From Pseudidiomarina insulisalsae (GTDB lineage Bacteria; Pseudomonadota; Gammaproteobacteria; Enterobacterales; Alteromonadaceae), in contig NZ_PIPY01000001.1 in assembly GCF_003987065.1 (NCBI RefSeq), positions 186,001 through 250,000 of the forward strand: DNA of 64,000 nt, read 5' to 3'. This document shows, one piece after another, positions 18,021 to 28,700 of this stretch (its first letter is position 1; each line of letters begins with the position of its first letter). The notes beneath the pieces were generated by a model. That model searched no databases, was not told the DNA's origin, and saw nothing but the letters and a program-made list of their open reading frames with translations. The position numbers and the translations under genes are program-made.

Positions 18021-20455
18021 GACTGCTCGGCCGCCTGCTACTATTCATCCTTACGCTCGCCGTTCTTGGTGGTGCCGGTTACGGCCTGATGCAAGTCATC
18101 AGCGGCCTCAACGTGCGCGACGTACCACCGTGGGAGGAGAGTTACGAGCAGTCGACGGTTTATATGCTGCAACCCGGTGAAACACTGAACTTTGACGTGC
18201 CGAACGATGCCACGCAACTACGTATTTTACATACACCAGTAGGGTTGCCTGCAGCAGAAGGTGAGGCCACGCTTCACTTTAGCGCGCACCCGGACGAGAC
18301 CCTGTCAGAAACCTACAACGTAGCACTGCGACCTGAGGAAGCGCCGCCGGCCGGTGAGTTGCCACCACGCTTTTTTGATGCGCCCACCGACACGCTGGCA
18401 GGCCTGACGCAACTGCATGTCGTGAGTTTCGCCGAGCGCCAACGCTTAAATGAGTTTTCCCTGACCTTACGCCAATCCGCGCAACCACTGGCCATTCGCG
18501 TAGCGGTACTGGAGCGGTATAACGAGCAAGCAGTGGCGCGTATCTGGCAGCGCATGAGCGCGGAACAAAAAACCGCGATCTTTGAAGATCATATTTATCC
18601 GGTCGAACTGATCCCGGTAGCTGAGCGAAGGGCGCGACTTCAGCAGCGCTGGCAGCCCATTGGTCCGGCATCAGCGTCCGACGGTCGGATCGTCTCGCGC
18701 ACCTTGTTTGTGAGCGAAGACGCAGAAGCCCTGGAAGAGACCGAAGCAGCTATCGATGAACTTGCCGTGATTGGGCCGCAGCGCTGGTTCACCGTCGATA
18801 CGCGAGTCCAGCGCACAATAACAGCGATCAGTTGCGCAAGTTTAACCGCTACCGACCCAGTTCAATTGAGCCGTCAGTTAACCCGTCAGTTAACCCTAAG
18901 TAGCGTCACCAGCGACGGGCAATTACACGTCGAGCAAGTGCTACTTAACAGCAACACCGAAACCTATACGCTGCCCACAACGCCAAACCTTTACCAAATC
19001 GCCGCGAACAAGCGTTGCGAACTAAGTTTTTATGACGCACAGGGCGACATTGTCAGTGCGGACTATAATTACCTGCGTGCCAGCGTGGTTCAGCCAGTAC
19101 AGACCCTGGAATTTGCGTTGGTCGATGAAGCGCAACAAGTACAGCCACTGCGTCTCGATACCCGCCTGGTCACCAACGCTACGCTGCAGCAGTTAGAGGC
19201 TCCGACACTACGCTGGCGGATTGTCGATGCGGACGGAAAACAGTTACTTAGCGGTATGCTCACACCGCAGGCCAGCGTGAACCCACTGCAAGTGAGCGTC
19301 GACGCCAGTCTCGAAACCCACGTGCATGAAAAGACGTCGCGCTACATTGTCGCACCGGCGAATGCAGCGCAATTGCAGATCGACTATGCGACACCGCCCA
19401 CGCCGACCTCCGGGCAGGTCTTAGTCAATGTCTACACCCGACCGGTCGACTTGCCTTACCAGGTGCAGGCCTCCGATGAAAACGAGCCGCAACAACAAAG
19501 TATCCCGAAATGGTTTTTATCCTATCCGATACAACAACAAGGTAGCGTACCACCGGCAAGCCGCCTACTGTCCTGGCAACATACCCTGCCACCCAGCACC
19601 GCAGTCACCGCAACTGCAACGCAGGAGCACTGGTACAGCATGGAAAGCGTGAACAACGCGCCTTATTTTGAGCTCTTTATGCCAGAGCAGCCAGAAGAAC
19701 AGCCTGAAGCGTCAGAAGATGCCGCAGAGCAAGGTCCGGCGCAGCTTATCTACGCACCGATCGACAGCAGCGATGGCAGTTATCAGCTGACCACGCCAGA
19801 GCATCCGCAGCAGGTACGACCGCAGTTGGTATATCAAAAGGGCACACAGGAACCGGTGCCGGCGACTATCTATTTAAATGGTGAGTTACTCAGTCACGAC
19901 TGGCTCAATGCCGACACTGGCCGTCTGTTGCTACCGGCGCTGCCGCAAGGCGACTATCAACTCAAGATTGAAACTCCCGCCGTTGTGCGCTGGTACAGCA
20001 ACTATCAGCCAGCGTCAGCACAGCCAACATATCGGGTGCGTAACGCTTACAAGCTGGAACGGCAGGTGACCTTCAGTGTTGAAAAACGCGCAGACGAAGA
20101 GTGGCTGACATTTCATTATTTCCCGGCGATTGGCGCTTCACAGCAAGTCACTCTAACCTTAGAGAAGCAGGAACAGGTAGGTGTGTATGCCGATTATACC
20201 GTGGCAAAGCGCACCTTTAACTTGCCTGCGCCAGAGACGGCACCCACCACCGTGTTACTCAATCAAGCTCATGCCCCAATATGGGCACCAACACGTCTGA
20301 CATTTTTATTGGGTCGGGATCTGGCACCAGGTCGCTATCGGATCACCGTTAGCAGTTCAGCTTCACAGGGCGGCTACATTCAGGCCGGTTATCTGGCGGA
20401 AGCACCCACCTATCAAATCGAGATTTATACGGAGGATGGCAATGCGTTATTTTAA
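18017..20455 (+). CDS. Membrane-anchored periplasmic beta-rich protein of the PGA-like operon
   Basis: 812 residues from the ATG at 18017, preferred because it has a GGGAGG site and the ATGA overlap with the preceding gene; an in-frame ATG at 17993 would add eight residues. A single helix (about 5-27, LLLFILTLAVLGGAGYGLM) anchors a long region of alternating polar and hydrophobic strands with an acidic Pro/Glu linker near 560-580. The opening YMLQPGETLNFDVP resembles YQLSAGQSATFVLP in the outer-membrane partner at 21320. No catalytic motif seen. A scaffold or periplasmic conduit is an inference. The stop overlaps the next gene by 14 bp. Confidence 0.8.
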   Translation: MRLLGRLLLFILTLAVLGGAGYGLMQVISGLNVRDVPPWEESYEQSTVYMLQPGETLNFDVPNDATQLRILHTPVGLPAAEGEATLHFSAHPDETLSETYNVALRPEEAPPAGELPPRFFDAPTDTLAGLTQLHVVSFAERQRLNEFSLTLRQSAQPLAIRVAVLERYNEQAVARIWQRMSAEQKTAIFEDHIYPVELIPVAERRARLQQRWQPIGPASASDGRIVSRTLFVSEDAEALEETEAAIDELAVIGPQRWFTVDTRVQRTITAISCASLTATDPVQLSRQLTRQLTLSSVTSDGQLHVEQVLLNSNTETYTLPTTPNLYQIAANKRCELSFYDAQGDIVSADYNYLRASVVQPVQTLEFALVDEAQQVQPLRLDTRLVTNATLQQLEAPTLRWRIVDADGKQLLSGMLTPQASVNPLQVSVDASLETHVHEKTSRYIVAPANAAQLQIDYATPPTPTSGQVLVNVYTRPVDLPYQVQASDENEPQQQSIPKWFLSYPIQQQGSVPPASRLLSWQHTLPPSTAVTATATQEHWYSMESVNNAPYFELFMPEQPEEQPEASEDAAEQGPAQLIYAPIDSSDGSYQLTTPEHPQQVRPQLVYQKGTQEPVPATIYLNGELLSHDWLNADTGRLLLPALPQGDYQLKIETPAVVRWYSNYQPASAQPTYRVRNAYKLERQVTFSVEKRADEEWLTFHYFPAIGASQQVTLTLEKQEQVGVYADYTVAKRTFNLPAPETAPTTVLLNQAHAPIWAPTRLTFLLGRDLAPGRYRITVSSSASQGGYIQAGYLAEAPTYQIEIYTEDGNALF

Positions 20456-21323
20456 CCTATCTTGTGTCATCGTATTTTTATTACAGGCCTTACCCGCTCA
20501 GGCACAGACAGAGCCTGTGCCCTGGTTCGACACTGTGCCCCGCAGTGATTATTACGAACGCGTCTCTACCTCAAACCAGGCGGCCCTTGAAGCGTCCTTC
20601 GTCGCGCTGTTTCGTGGCGGCAATGACGGCCTGAGCGAGTTCTACACGATTGAGCGTCTGCCCTGGCAGGAGCATGAAGTTGTGGTTGCCGCCAGTCACC
20701 CCGAATTAGGCTGGGGCGCGTTTGGCTACCGCCCGACGCATCCGGTTTCGGTGTTTTTGCAAACGCCACATCGCTACTTTGATCTGCATACCGCCGTCAT
20801 TGCTGAAACGGGCTGGACCAACGATTTAGTGCAGCTCTATATGTCCAACTCGATTCATCGCTATGCCGGGCAAAACCAAAAGCCTAAGGTCAACAGCGAC
20901 ATTTCGAATGCACGCCGCAGCCCCTTACTGGCGGCTTCTGAGGCCTGGATCGCCGAGAATCCCGAAGGCGTAATTGTACAGTTGCATGGTTACTCGAAAA
21001 GCAAACGCTCAACGGTGGAAGGCCGTAACTCGGACATTATTCTTAGTCACGGCACCACTGAGCAATTTATGCACGAAACGCGCCTGCACGAAATTCAGAC
21101 CTGCCTGACCGCATTGCTTAACGTTACCGTACTGCGCTACCCCGCTGAAGTGGGTGAGCTTGGCGGCACCCAGAATAATGTTGCGCAGGCCCTGGCGAGT
21201 TGGGGTAAGTCCGAACAGTTCGTGCATGTTGAAATGAGCCGCGGCGTACGCGACGCGCTTGCCGGAGATCAACAAACCACGCTTAATGCCCTGCAATGCA
21301 TGGTGGGGGCGTCACACGAATGA
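20442..21323 (+). CDS. Exported hydrolase-like protein, possible polymer amidohydrolase
   Basis: 293 residues from the ATG at 20442, chosen over 20436 because GGAGG (20431-20435) is then 6 nt away. A signal peptide ends near LPAQAQ. Three conserved-looking blocks are HPELGWGAFGYRP/HRYFDLHT, VQLHGYSKSKR and FVHVEMSRGVRDAL. The His, Asp and Glu in them recall metal-dependent amidohydrolases of the N-formylglutamate or poly-gamma-glutamate hydrolase kind, but I could not confirm the family. The blocks recur in altered form in the PgsC fusion. It probably trims or releases the polymer in the periplasm (inference). Overlaps upstream by 14 bp and downstream as ATGA. Confidence 0.78.
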   Translation: MRYFNLSCVIVFLLQALPAQAQTEPVPWFDTVPRSDYYERVSTSNQAALEASFVALFRGGNDGLSEFYTIERLPWQEHEVVVAASHPELGWGAFGYRPTHPVSVFLQTPHRYFDLHTAVIAETGWTNDLVQLYMSNSIHRYAGQNQKPKVNSDISNARRSPLLAASEAWIAENPEGVIVQLHGYSKSKRSTVEGRNSDIILSHGTTEQFMHETRLHEIQTCLTALLNVTVLRYPAEVGELGGTQNNVAQALASWGKSEQFVHVEMSRGVRDALAGDQQTTLNALQCMVGASHE

Positions 21324-24300
21324 TGCGCGTTGTCAGTTGTGTGTTAATGTTGCTCGTTACGCTGATTGCGCCAGCAAGCCTGGCGCAGCCATTTACCCGC
21401 ATGCTCTGGTATGAGGTAACAAGCGAGAGCAGGCAGGACCTCGACAGCGACACGGCAACTGTCTTTTCCGTGCCGGCCAGTCGGTGGTGGCGGCTACGCG
21501 TACAGCATAAAGAACGCGACTCACACCCCGCTACAGCCCCTGAACTTTGGTCATCAGCGGGCGAGGGTGTGCTGATTGGGCACCAGCCCGTTGATGCCCA
21601 TCATTCCCCTGACTACACTGATTATTTTTATCAGCCCAACACCTTTCAGCCGCGCCGCTTGTGGTTAACCAGCGATGCGACCAGCAACGCGCACGTACGC
21701 GTGTTCCACTCCGCCACCGAAGCAATACCGAGCCACACTGATGATGCGCAAATAGTATTTAACGAGGACTACGACAGCGTGACCCTGCGCCGGAACGAGG
21801 GCTTTGAGGCCCATGATTATCAGGTGCTTGAGGCAGGCCAGGACTATGTAAAGGCGTTCGCTGAACCTGGCTTGTATCATCTGGAGCTGCGCATTCCCTG
21901 GTACGCTCATTATCAGTTACGCGAGGTCGTGGCGCTACGCGCAACCGGCGCTAGCGCTGGTAGCGGACGCGAGCTGCGTTATGCTGCTCAGCTTGACACC
22001 GAAAGCACCTATAAGGGTAGTAGTGATGCTACCCCGGAACTGCTGTCACGTGCGCTCTTTGTGCCATTTTATGTGCGCGAAGCCGAGCAGGAGATCCGCG
22101 TACAAGTTGACCGCTATGCGTATCTGCGCTGGTTGGCGGTGGATACCACCGAGCAATTTTTGTTTGCGCATAACGCGCCGCGTGAAACTGCGCAAGCACA
22201 GTTACGACAAGCCGCTCATGAGCCGTCCGCGCCGGTAACCACCACCTTCTATCGTGCCCTGCCACCGCAGGCGCCGTTGCCGATTACCGCGTTCGTGCCA
22301 CTGACCGGCGAGCTTAAACACGACGATGCACGCGAAACATTTTTACCGACACCGTCACAACCGACCCGCGAGCCAGAGTACTATTACCAGTTAAGCGCGG
22401 GGCAAAGCGCCACCTTCGTGTTGCCACAGCAGACCGAGAATGCGCCGGTACGCCTGGCCTTACAGCATCCCAAAGCCACCGGCGCAGTCGTCGTGCGCTC
22501 GGACAGCGGTGAGACGCAGCACGTACGGCTGCAACCTGACGACGCCCTAAATGACAACCTTGACGAACGCTTTAATACTAGCTGGCAGCTCGATAATGGC
22601 TCTGTGCTGGCACTACGCTCTGGCAGCGGTCAGGTGCAACGAACCGTAACTGAATTTGAGCTGCCTTTTCATCAGCCGTATCGGCGCCTGACCGTTACCA
22701 ATGAGGGCACGCATCCCACCTGGGTGCGCTTGTCTTATCGCAATGCACAAGTCGTGGCACCAAGTGAGTACCAGTGGCTGTACCTGAGCGATACCAGTGA
22801 AGCGTTGGCGCTACGCCAGGCACTTAGCAGCACCAGCTATGTCAAAGCGCCTGCGCTGGCCGGGCAGAGTGCCTTGCAGTACGAAGTTACGCAGCAGTGG
22901 CGACCACGCCTGCAGGCCCGCGCCGCGCAATTTGCCGAGCGCTACGCCAGCGCATACTTCGGTAATGACACGCAGCTTAGCGCCGCTGACTTCGCAAGCA
23001 TTCGCGACGATCTGATGACAACATTTAACGTGCGATTAACGACGTTGGCCGATGTCTACGAGCATATTATGGCGCTGGGTTACAACTTCACCGCGCGGCA
23101 GTTACTGGTCGATTTTGCCGTCAGCGCCAAAGGTGACTTGCAACAACAGGCCGAAGCGCTGTTGCTCGCGCTTTTTACCGGGCACGAGCGTTGGTTTGAC
23201 GTTGAGGGCTACTGGGCGTGGCGGTTGTATCATCGCGGGGATACTGAAGCTTTGTCGCACATTGCCACGAGCTGGCAATACCAGGGGCGCGAGCGCGAAG
23301 CCGCGCAGCTTGCCTACTTGCTTGGCTCTGAAACCCTCGCCACCGACTGGCGCACGCGGCCCGTCACCGGATGGGTCAAGCAACCGCCGCAATTAAGCGG
23401 CAATAGTCGTGAAGCACTTATTTACAATCAGGACTTGCAGCAGTACCTGAGCGCTTTTTACCTGCCGGGCAACGAGCCGGTTTCTATGTCGCTGAGCGCG
23501 ATACCCCTAAACACTACGCAGCAAGAATCAGCGCAGGCGCAGCCTGTTAGGGTGAAAGTGACACTCTACCCTAAGCTGCCTGATACCGAATCTACGACAT
23601 CAGTCACAGCGGCACAGAAATTATTACAGCAAGCAACGATAACGGTTAACGAGCAACAGTATCCAATGGCCATCCGGCTTGATCGTGCCAGCGAAAGCCT
23701 GAGCTGGGCGCAGGATGATGATGCGCTGGTAGGGCTACCACAATCGTTTATCTTTACTCTGGAACCAGCAACTGCGCACCAGCTACAGCTTCAGACGGAA
23801 GGCTTTGACGCTGCGGTGGTGGTTGAGACCGTAACCGAGGCCAACGCGACAAGCGTCGCCCCTGCTACCTCGCAACTGACACTGCGTCTGCATGAAATGG
23901 CGTTACAACAGCAGTACGCAACGCTTAACGACGCACAACTTAAAAAACTAAAAGCCGATATCCAGCCTCAGCGTATCAGTGACGAGCAGCAGTACCTGAT
24001 TGATCGCCTGCTCGCCGATTACAGTTGGCAACGGCTCGACACCGTAAGCGCCAGCAACGGCATTGCCTTTTTAGAGTCTGACCGCTGGCAGCCGACCGCC
24101 CCCTGGTGGCAACTGCGCCAGGCCCTCATGCTCTCTGAAGTGGCCGCGGGCGAGCGCCGCCTGGCAAACGACGAGACAGCCGAGATTGCCGTTGAGTTAA
24201 GCACGCCCAAGCAACTTACTCTGGAGTTGCGTAAAGTGGCAGAACTAACAGCACCGGCAAGTCCGGTGCCGGTACGCATTGCCACACCAGCAGGCGAACA

Positions 24301-25762
24301 CCAGGTGCGTGTGCCGGAGCAAGGCTATCGCCAGACACTTTATCTTGAGGCCGGGCGCCAGTTAGTCAGCTTAAGCTATGCCGCCCCCTCAGAGGCGATG
24401 GTGTTGTATCGCCTGCTTGATGAAGATGGTGTTTCGGTGCTGCCGCCAACTTCAGTGAAAACCTTTCGCGCCAGTGCTGAGCAGCCTATAGAATTATTCG
24501 TGCCCGGCAATAATCTGCTGCGTATTGACCAATACCAACAGCGCGGCGGCGAAGCAAGTCACCGTTACCAGTGGTTTGCCGAGGACACTTTTTTTAACGT
24601 CAGACATGAGCAAGACGAACCCGGAGAGTTCAGCTACTATCGATTCTTCATCTGGCAGCAACAGCCGCAGCGCACCATGACCCCTGCACTTCCGGCAGAA
24701 TTCACCGGCGTCAGTTCCGCGCCCCCTTCCGCCGCGCCCACCATCTGGCCGGTAGACCCGCAACGTACGGTAAGCGCCGATACTCTCTATGAGCTGGGCG
24801 AACAAGAAGACGGTAGCTGGGGCTTCGAGCTTGGCGCCCGCGCCCGCAATAACTTTGACGAGGACATTCGCTCGGCGCGTGAGGAGTTTATTGACGCGCG
24901 CTGGAATTACCGCCGCCATCTGCCGGACTGGGACAGTTACTGGCACAGTTCCCTGCAGTGGCGTGATCATAACAGCACGCAGCTGCAAACCCTGGTGAGC
25001 CAGAACGAGCTTTACTGGATGCCGAACAAATACTTTGACGCCGAGGCGAATCTGGATCTGTATTACCAGGCCGACGCACCGACCAGCGACGTGGAAGGTG
25101 CCTGGGCAGCCTATGCCTCGCTGTCCGGGCGCTGGAAATATTACTGGAACCATCGCACTCGCAACGAGCTTGAGCTAAGTGTCTATGGCCGCGATAGTTC
25201 TGAACAAGCCACGCCAGCCACACCTATTGATGATGACATTGTCACGCGCTACAAACTGAACCACCGGTATGGGCTAAGCGTGCGCGATCAATTTAGTTAC
25301 CACCCCTGGCTCGACACGCGGGTGCATCTGAGCGCGCAGTTGCGCTTCAACGAATTTGACGATGGCCAGTTGCTCGACCAGTGGTCGGTGGAAACCGGCT
25401 GGCGTCAGTATTACCAGCCCTGGCGCTTCGGTGTTGACGTCCGTTACCGGCGCTATCTGCAAGATGACCATCGCGTGCGCGGTCTGTCGGCCATGCAGTT
25501 AGGCTTTTCTGTCGATTATGAACTCTGGCAAACGCGCGGCAGTCTCTGGCAGTTTAGCTTTGACCTGCGCCACGATATGAACCGCAATAGTACCGGCGCC
25601 TACCTGGGAATCAGCTGGAATGCCACCGACGGTCAGGGCTATGACGATTTTGCGCCAAATAACCTGTTGTTCGCGCCCTTACGCCAGCGCCACTCGTTAA
25701 CCGAAATTGATACCAACGACATTACCATCAACGACCCATGGGAGGCTGCCGGTGACGACTGA
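21320..25762 (+). CDS. Giant exported protein with probable C-terminal outer-membrane beta-barrel
   Basis: 1,480 residues from the ATG at 21320 (ATGA overlap with the preceding stop; an upstream in-frame ATG at 21296 is less likely). A signal peptide ends near APASLAQ. The N-terminal half is beta-rich; residues about 525-700 are helical (MALGYNFTARQLLVDFAV..., EREAAQLAYLLG), TPR-like. From about 1210 on, alternating aromatic strands (WNYRRHLPDWDSYW, LYWMPNKYFDAEANLDLYY, WRQYYQPWRFGVDVRYRRY, WQFSFDLRH) suggest an outer-membrane barrel. It would supply an exit route for the polymer. A tail of about 40 residues follows the barrel. It overlaps the CapB-like gene by 11 bp. Confidence 0.82.
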   Translation: MMRVVSCVLMLLVTLIAPASLAQPFTRMLWYEVTSESRQDLDSDTATVFSVPASRWWRLRVQHKERDSHPATAPELWSSAGEGVLIGHQPVDAHHSPDYTDYFYQPNTFQPRRLWLTSDATSNAHVRVFHSATEAIPSHTDDAQIVFNEDYDSVTLRRNEGFEAHDYQVLEAGQDYVKAFAEPGLYHLELRIPWYAHYQLREVVALRATGASAGSGRELRYAAQLDTESTYKGSSDATPELLSRALFVPFYVREAEQEIRVQVDRYAYLRWLAVDTTEQFLFAHNAPRETAQAQLRQAAHEPSAPVTTTFYRALPPQAPLPITAFVPLTGELKHDDARETFLPTPSQPTREPEYYYQLSAGQSATFVLPQQTENAPVRLALQHPKATGAVVVRSDSGETQHVRLQPDDALNDNLDERFNTSWQLDNGSVLALRSGSGQVQRTVTEFELPFHQPYRRLTVTNEGTHPTWVRLSYRNAQVVAPSEYQWLYLSDTSEALALRQALSSTSYVKAPALAGQSALQYEVTQQWRPRLQARAAQFAERYASAYFGNDTQLSAADFASIRDDLMTTFNVRLTTLADVYEHIMALGYNFTARQLLVDFAVSAKGDLQQQAEALLLALFTGHERWFDVEGYWAWRLYHRGDTEALSHIATSWQYQGREREAAQLAYLLGSETLATDWRTRPVTGWVKQPPQLSGNSREALIYNQDLQQYLSAFYLPGNEPVSMSLSAIPLNTTQQESAQAQPVRVKVTLYPKLPDTESTTSVTAAQKLLQQATITVNEQQYPMAIRLDRASESLSWAQDDDALVGLPQSFIFTLEPATAHQLQLQTEGFDAAVVVETVTEANATSVAPATSQLTLRLHEMALQQQYATLNDAQLKKLKADIQPQRISDEQQYLIDRLLADYSWQRLDTVSASNGIAFLESDRWQPTAPWWQLRQALMLSEVAAGERRLANDETAEIAVELSTPKQLTLELRKVAELTAPASPVPVRIATPAGEHQVRVPEQGYRQTLYLEAGRQLVSLSYAAPSEAMVLYRLLDEDGVSVLPPTSVKTFRASAEQPIELFVPGNNLLRIDQYQQRGGEASHRYQWFAEDTFFNVRHEQDEPGEFSYYRFFIWQQQPQRTMTPALPAEFTGVSSAPPSAAPTIWPVDPQRTVSADTLYELGEQEDGSWGFELGARARNNFDEDIRSAREEFIDARWNYRRHLPDWDSYWHSSLQWRDHNSTQLQTLVSQNELYWMPNKYFDAEANLDLYYQADAPTSDVEGAWAAYASLSGRWKYYWNHRTRNELELSVYGRDSSEQATPATPIDDDIVTRYKLNHRYGLSVRDQFSYHPWLDTRVHLSAQLRFNEFDDGQLLDQWSVETGWRQYYQPWRFGVDVRYRRYLQDDHRVRGLSAMQLGFSVDYELWQTRGSLWQFSFDLRHDMNRNSTGAYLGISWNATDGQGYDDFAPNNLLFAPLRQRHSLTEIDTNDITINDPWEAAGDD

Positions 25763-28700
25763 TTTAGCATCGCCAAAAGCTATGTTACGGTCCGGCATGG
25801 ACGCGATCTGGCAGAACATTTACGCCAAACAGTTACGCGAATGTGAACGCGGCTATCAGTCCTGGTCGGCAAGCGCCGCAAGACTTGAGGGCAAAGAAGC
25901 GGCAAACGTCACCTCCCTGCGCTTGTATCTGTTTTTACAGCATCAGTTGGCAGAGCGCTTCAAAACCATAGAGCAACTGCGCGCGCGGCAGGTCGACTTT
26001 AACTACAACTATCATCAGTCCGCTTCCGAGTCTGAGCGTATTGAACATCTGGTATCGGCAGCGAAATACCTGCGCTACCCGACGCGTATTATTCGCAAAA
26101 TTGCGAAGAACAAACTGGAATGGTTTGACGACGCTGCCATTAGCGAATACTTCGAAAAACAAACCGCCGAACACGAAAAGTTTATTATGTTTCTGATCGG
26201 CCGGCTCTGCGAGGTGGCGCACCTGAGCCTGATGCAAATTAATGACGAAGCGCAACTTTTACGCCAGTGGCAGGAAATGGCGCTACCGGAAAGCCTGGAG
26301 CAAAGTATCAGCTATCAGGCGCAGGCCAATATTCGCGTCGCTGCCTGTCGCGGATTACGTCGTGTATTGCAGGACATGCCCGTGATGCTGCGTGATCAGG
26401 TGCCGAGCACAACGATTCAGTATGTGTTCCGCATCTGTCTGGACAGTGACATGCATATCTGGATGCGCGCCGAAATGATGAACCTGATTGCGGTAACCCA
26501 GCCGGCACAATACCTGACTGTATTCAAGCATGTGTTTGATACCGAAGACCACGCTGACATGTTCTTAAAAGGTCGTATGGTCGAGTCAATGCTGCGTTTT
26601 GTGCCACTGGACAGCGTCGCGCTACGTTACCTGCTGACGGCGTATCGTGCCGAGTCTTCAGAATATGTACGCCAGCGCTTTGCCGAAGGCACTCAGCACC
26701 TCGACAGCGAGGTCGCACTGCGGCTGGGCATTCGTATTTTACGAACCGAACCTTCCAGTAAAGTCAAAGCCCAGTTCTTAATGACATTGCTGAAACATCA
26801 GTGGTCGCAGGACGACTTCAACACCCTTATTGAGCGGCTGATTAAACTTCTCAGAAGCAATGCAGACGTATTCTTATTGCGCACCGTGATGCACCTGTTG
26901 CCTCAACTATTACAGCGTTTCACACCGCAATTGACGGTCAATGAAAGCGAGCGCGAGCAAATTGATAGCCAGCTGACGCAACTACACCAGCAGCACAGCG
27001 ATACGCGTGTGCGACGTTGGGCAGCCGAGTGCCGTGAAGCAATTTTCTTTTATAGCAGCCCCGATCGCATTGCCAGCGACACCCAGCAAAAACTGACGCT
27101 GCTACCTATGGAAAAGAGTCTGACGCTGAAAGTGTCGGAACAACAGCGCACCGAAGCCTGGTACCGACAAATGGCTTATCTGGCCTCAAGCCGGTTTGGC
27201 TTTAATGTGCGCTTGAATGGTAGCAAGGCCAAAGTCTGGGCAGGGTTCCGGTTTCGTCCGCGCCTGTGGCGCATTATTCACGAATGGCGCAAACCCGCCA
27301 CCGATAAACGGCAGAACCATAACCACATCAAGGGGCGGGTGTATTATGGGCTGCATCAGTTCAACAGTCGTATTGTTGCTGAGCAAAGTATTACCAAAGT
27401 ACCTGGTGAGCCCATTTACATTAATGAGGAAGCCGGCGAGCGCAACTATCTGCCCTTGGTTGATCAGTTGATCTCCTGTCTTGATCAGGGCTGGCCGACG
27501 CAGCCACTGCGCATTTATAGTAGTGAGGGCATCACTGAAGTCACACCTCCGCGCTCATTACTGAAGCGAATGCGAGCGCGCTGGCAGATTCAGTGGCAGT
27601 TTGCCCGACTTTCGCGCCTGCGCAACTGGCAGGAAGGCGACAACTTCGCGCCCAACGCCTACCTGAAAAAAGTCAACCAACTGGGCTTTAAGGTGTCCAT
27701 TCGCGGTTATGCCGATAACAAGGGCCGCCCGTATCCCATCGAGCCTCGCGTTCAGCGCTTTTTCCCGTCCGTGGCACTGCCGTTTAGCGTACCGTCACTG
27801 AATGACGTTTATAACTATTTTTATTCGGTGTACCAAAACACTATCACTCAGTTGCTGGCGTTTACCTCAGTGGTATTTGTTGGCTTTTTCGCCAACCACG
27901 TGCGCCAGTTGGTGGAACTACGCCGCAGCCGCAAAAAGCTTCCGCTGGTCATCGGCGGCTGGGGCACACGTGGCAAGTCAGGCACCGAGCGCTTAAAAGC
28001 CGCGGTTTTTAATGAGCTTGGCTTAAGCGTGCTGTCAAAAACCACCGGTTGTGAGGCAATGTTCCTGCTTGGCAATGCCAACCGGCCGATGAAAGAGCTG
28101 TTTTTGTTTCGCCCTTATGACAAGGCTACCATCTGGGAGCAGGTGTTTTTAACGAAATTTGGCGCCAAGCTCGGTGTCGACGTGTTCCTGTGGGAGTGCA
28201 TGGGCCTGACCCCGCGCTACATCGAAATTCTGCAAAGCCAGTGGATGCGCGATGATATCTCGACCATTACCAACTGCTATCCGGACCATGAAGATATTCA
28301 GGGCCCTGCGGGTATTGAGATCCCGATCGTCATGCAAAACTTTATTGCCAAAAAAGGCGACGTTTACACCACTGAGGAGTCAATGTTACCGGTGCTGCAG
28401 GACGAAGCGCATCGCAAGCAGGCTTCACTGACCGCGGTCAACTGGCTGCAGTCCGGTTTAATCACCCAGGACGTTCTCGCGCGTTTCCCTTACGCGGAAC
28501 ACCCGAACAATATCGCGCTGGTACGTACTATGTCCGAGCGTTTGGGCGTGCGTAATGACGTTGCGGTAAAAGCCATGGCCGACAATGTGATTGCTGATTT
28601 GGGCGTATTGAAGATCTATCCGGTGGCGCAGGTGCAGGGGCGCCATATTGAGTTCGTAAATGGCATGTCGGCCAATGAGCGCTTAGGCGCACTGGGAAAC

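Noticed and set aside
25707-25751. Earlier ATG for the CapB-like protein
   Set aside because: No ribosome site there; the GTG at 25752 has GGAGG at the right distance, and the added residues would be coded in the conserved tail of the previous gene.
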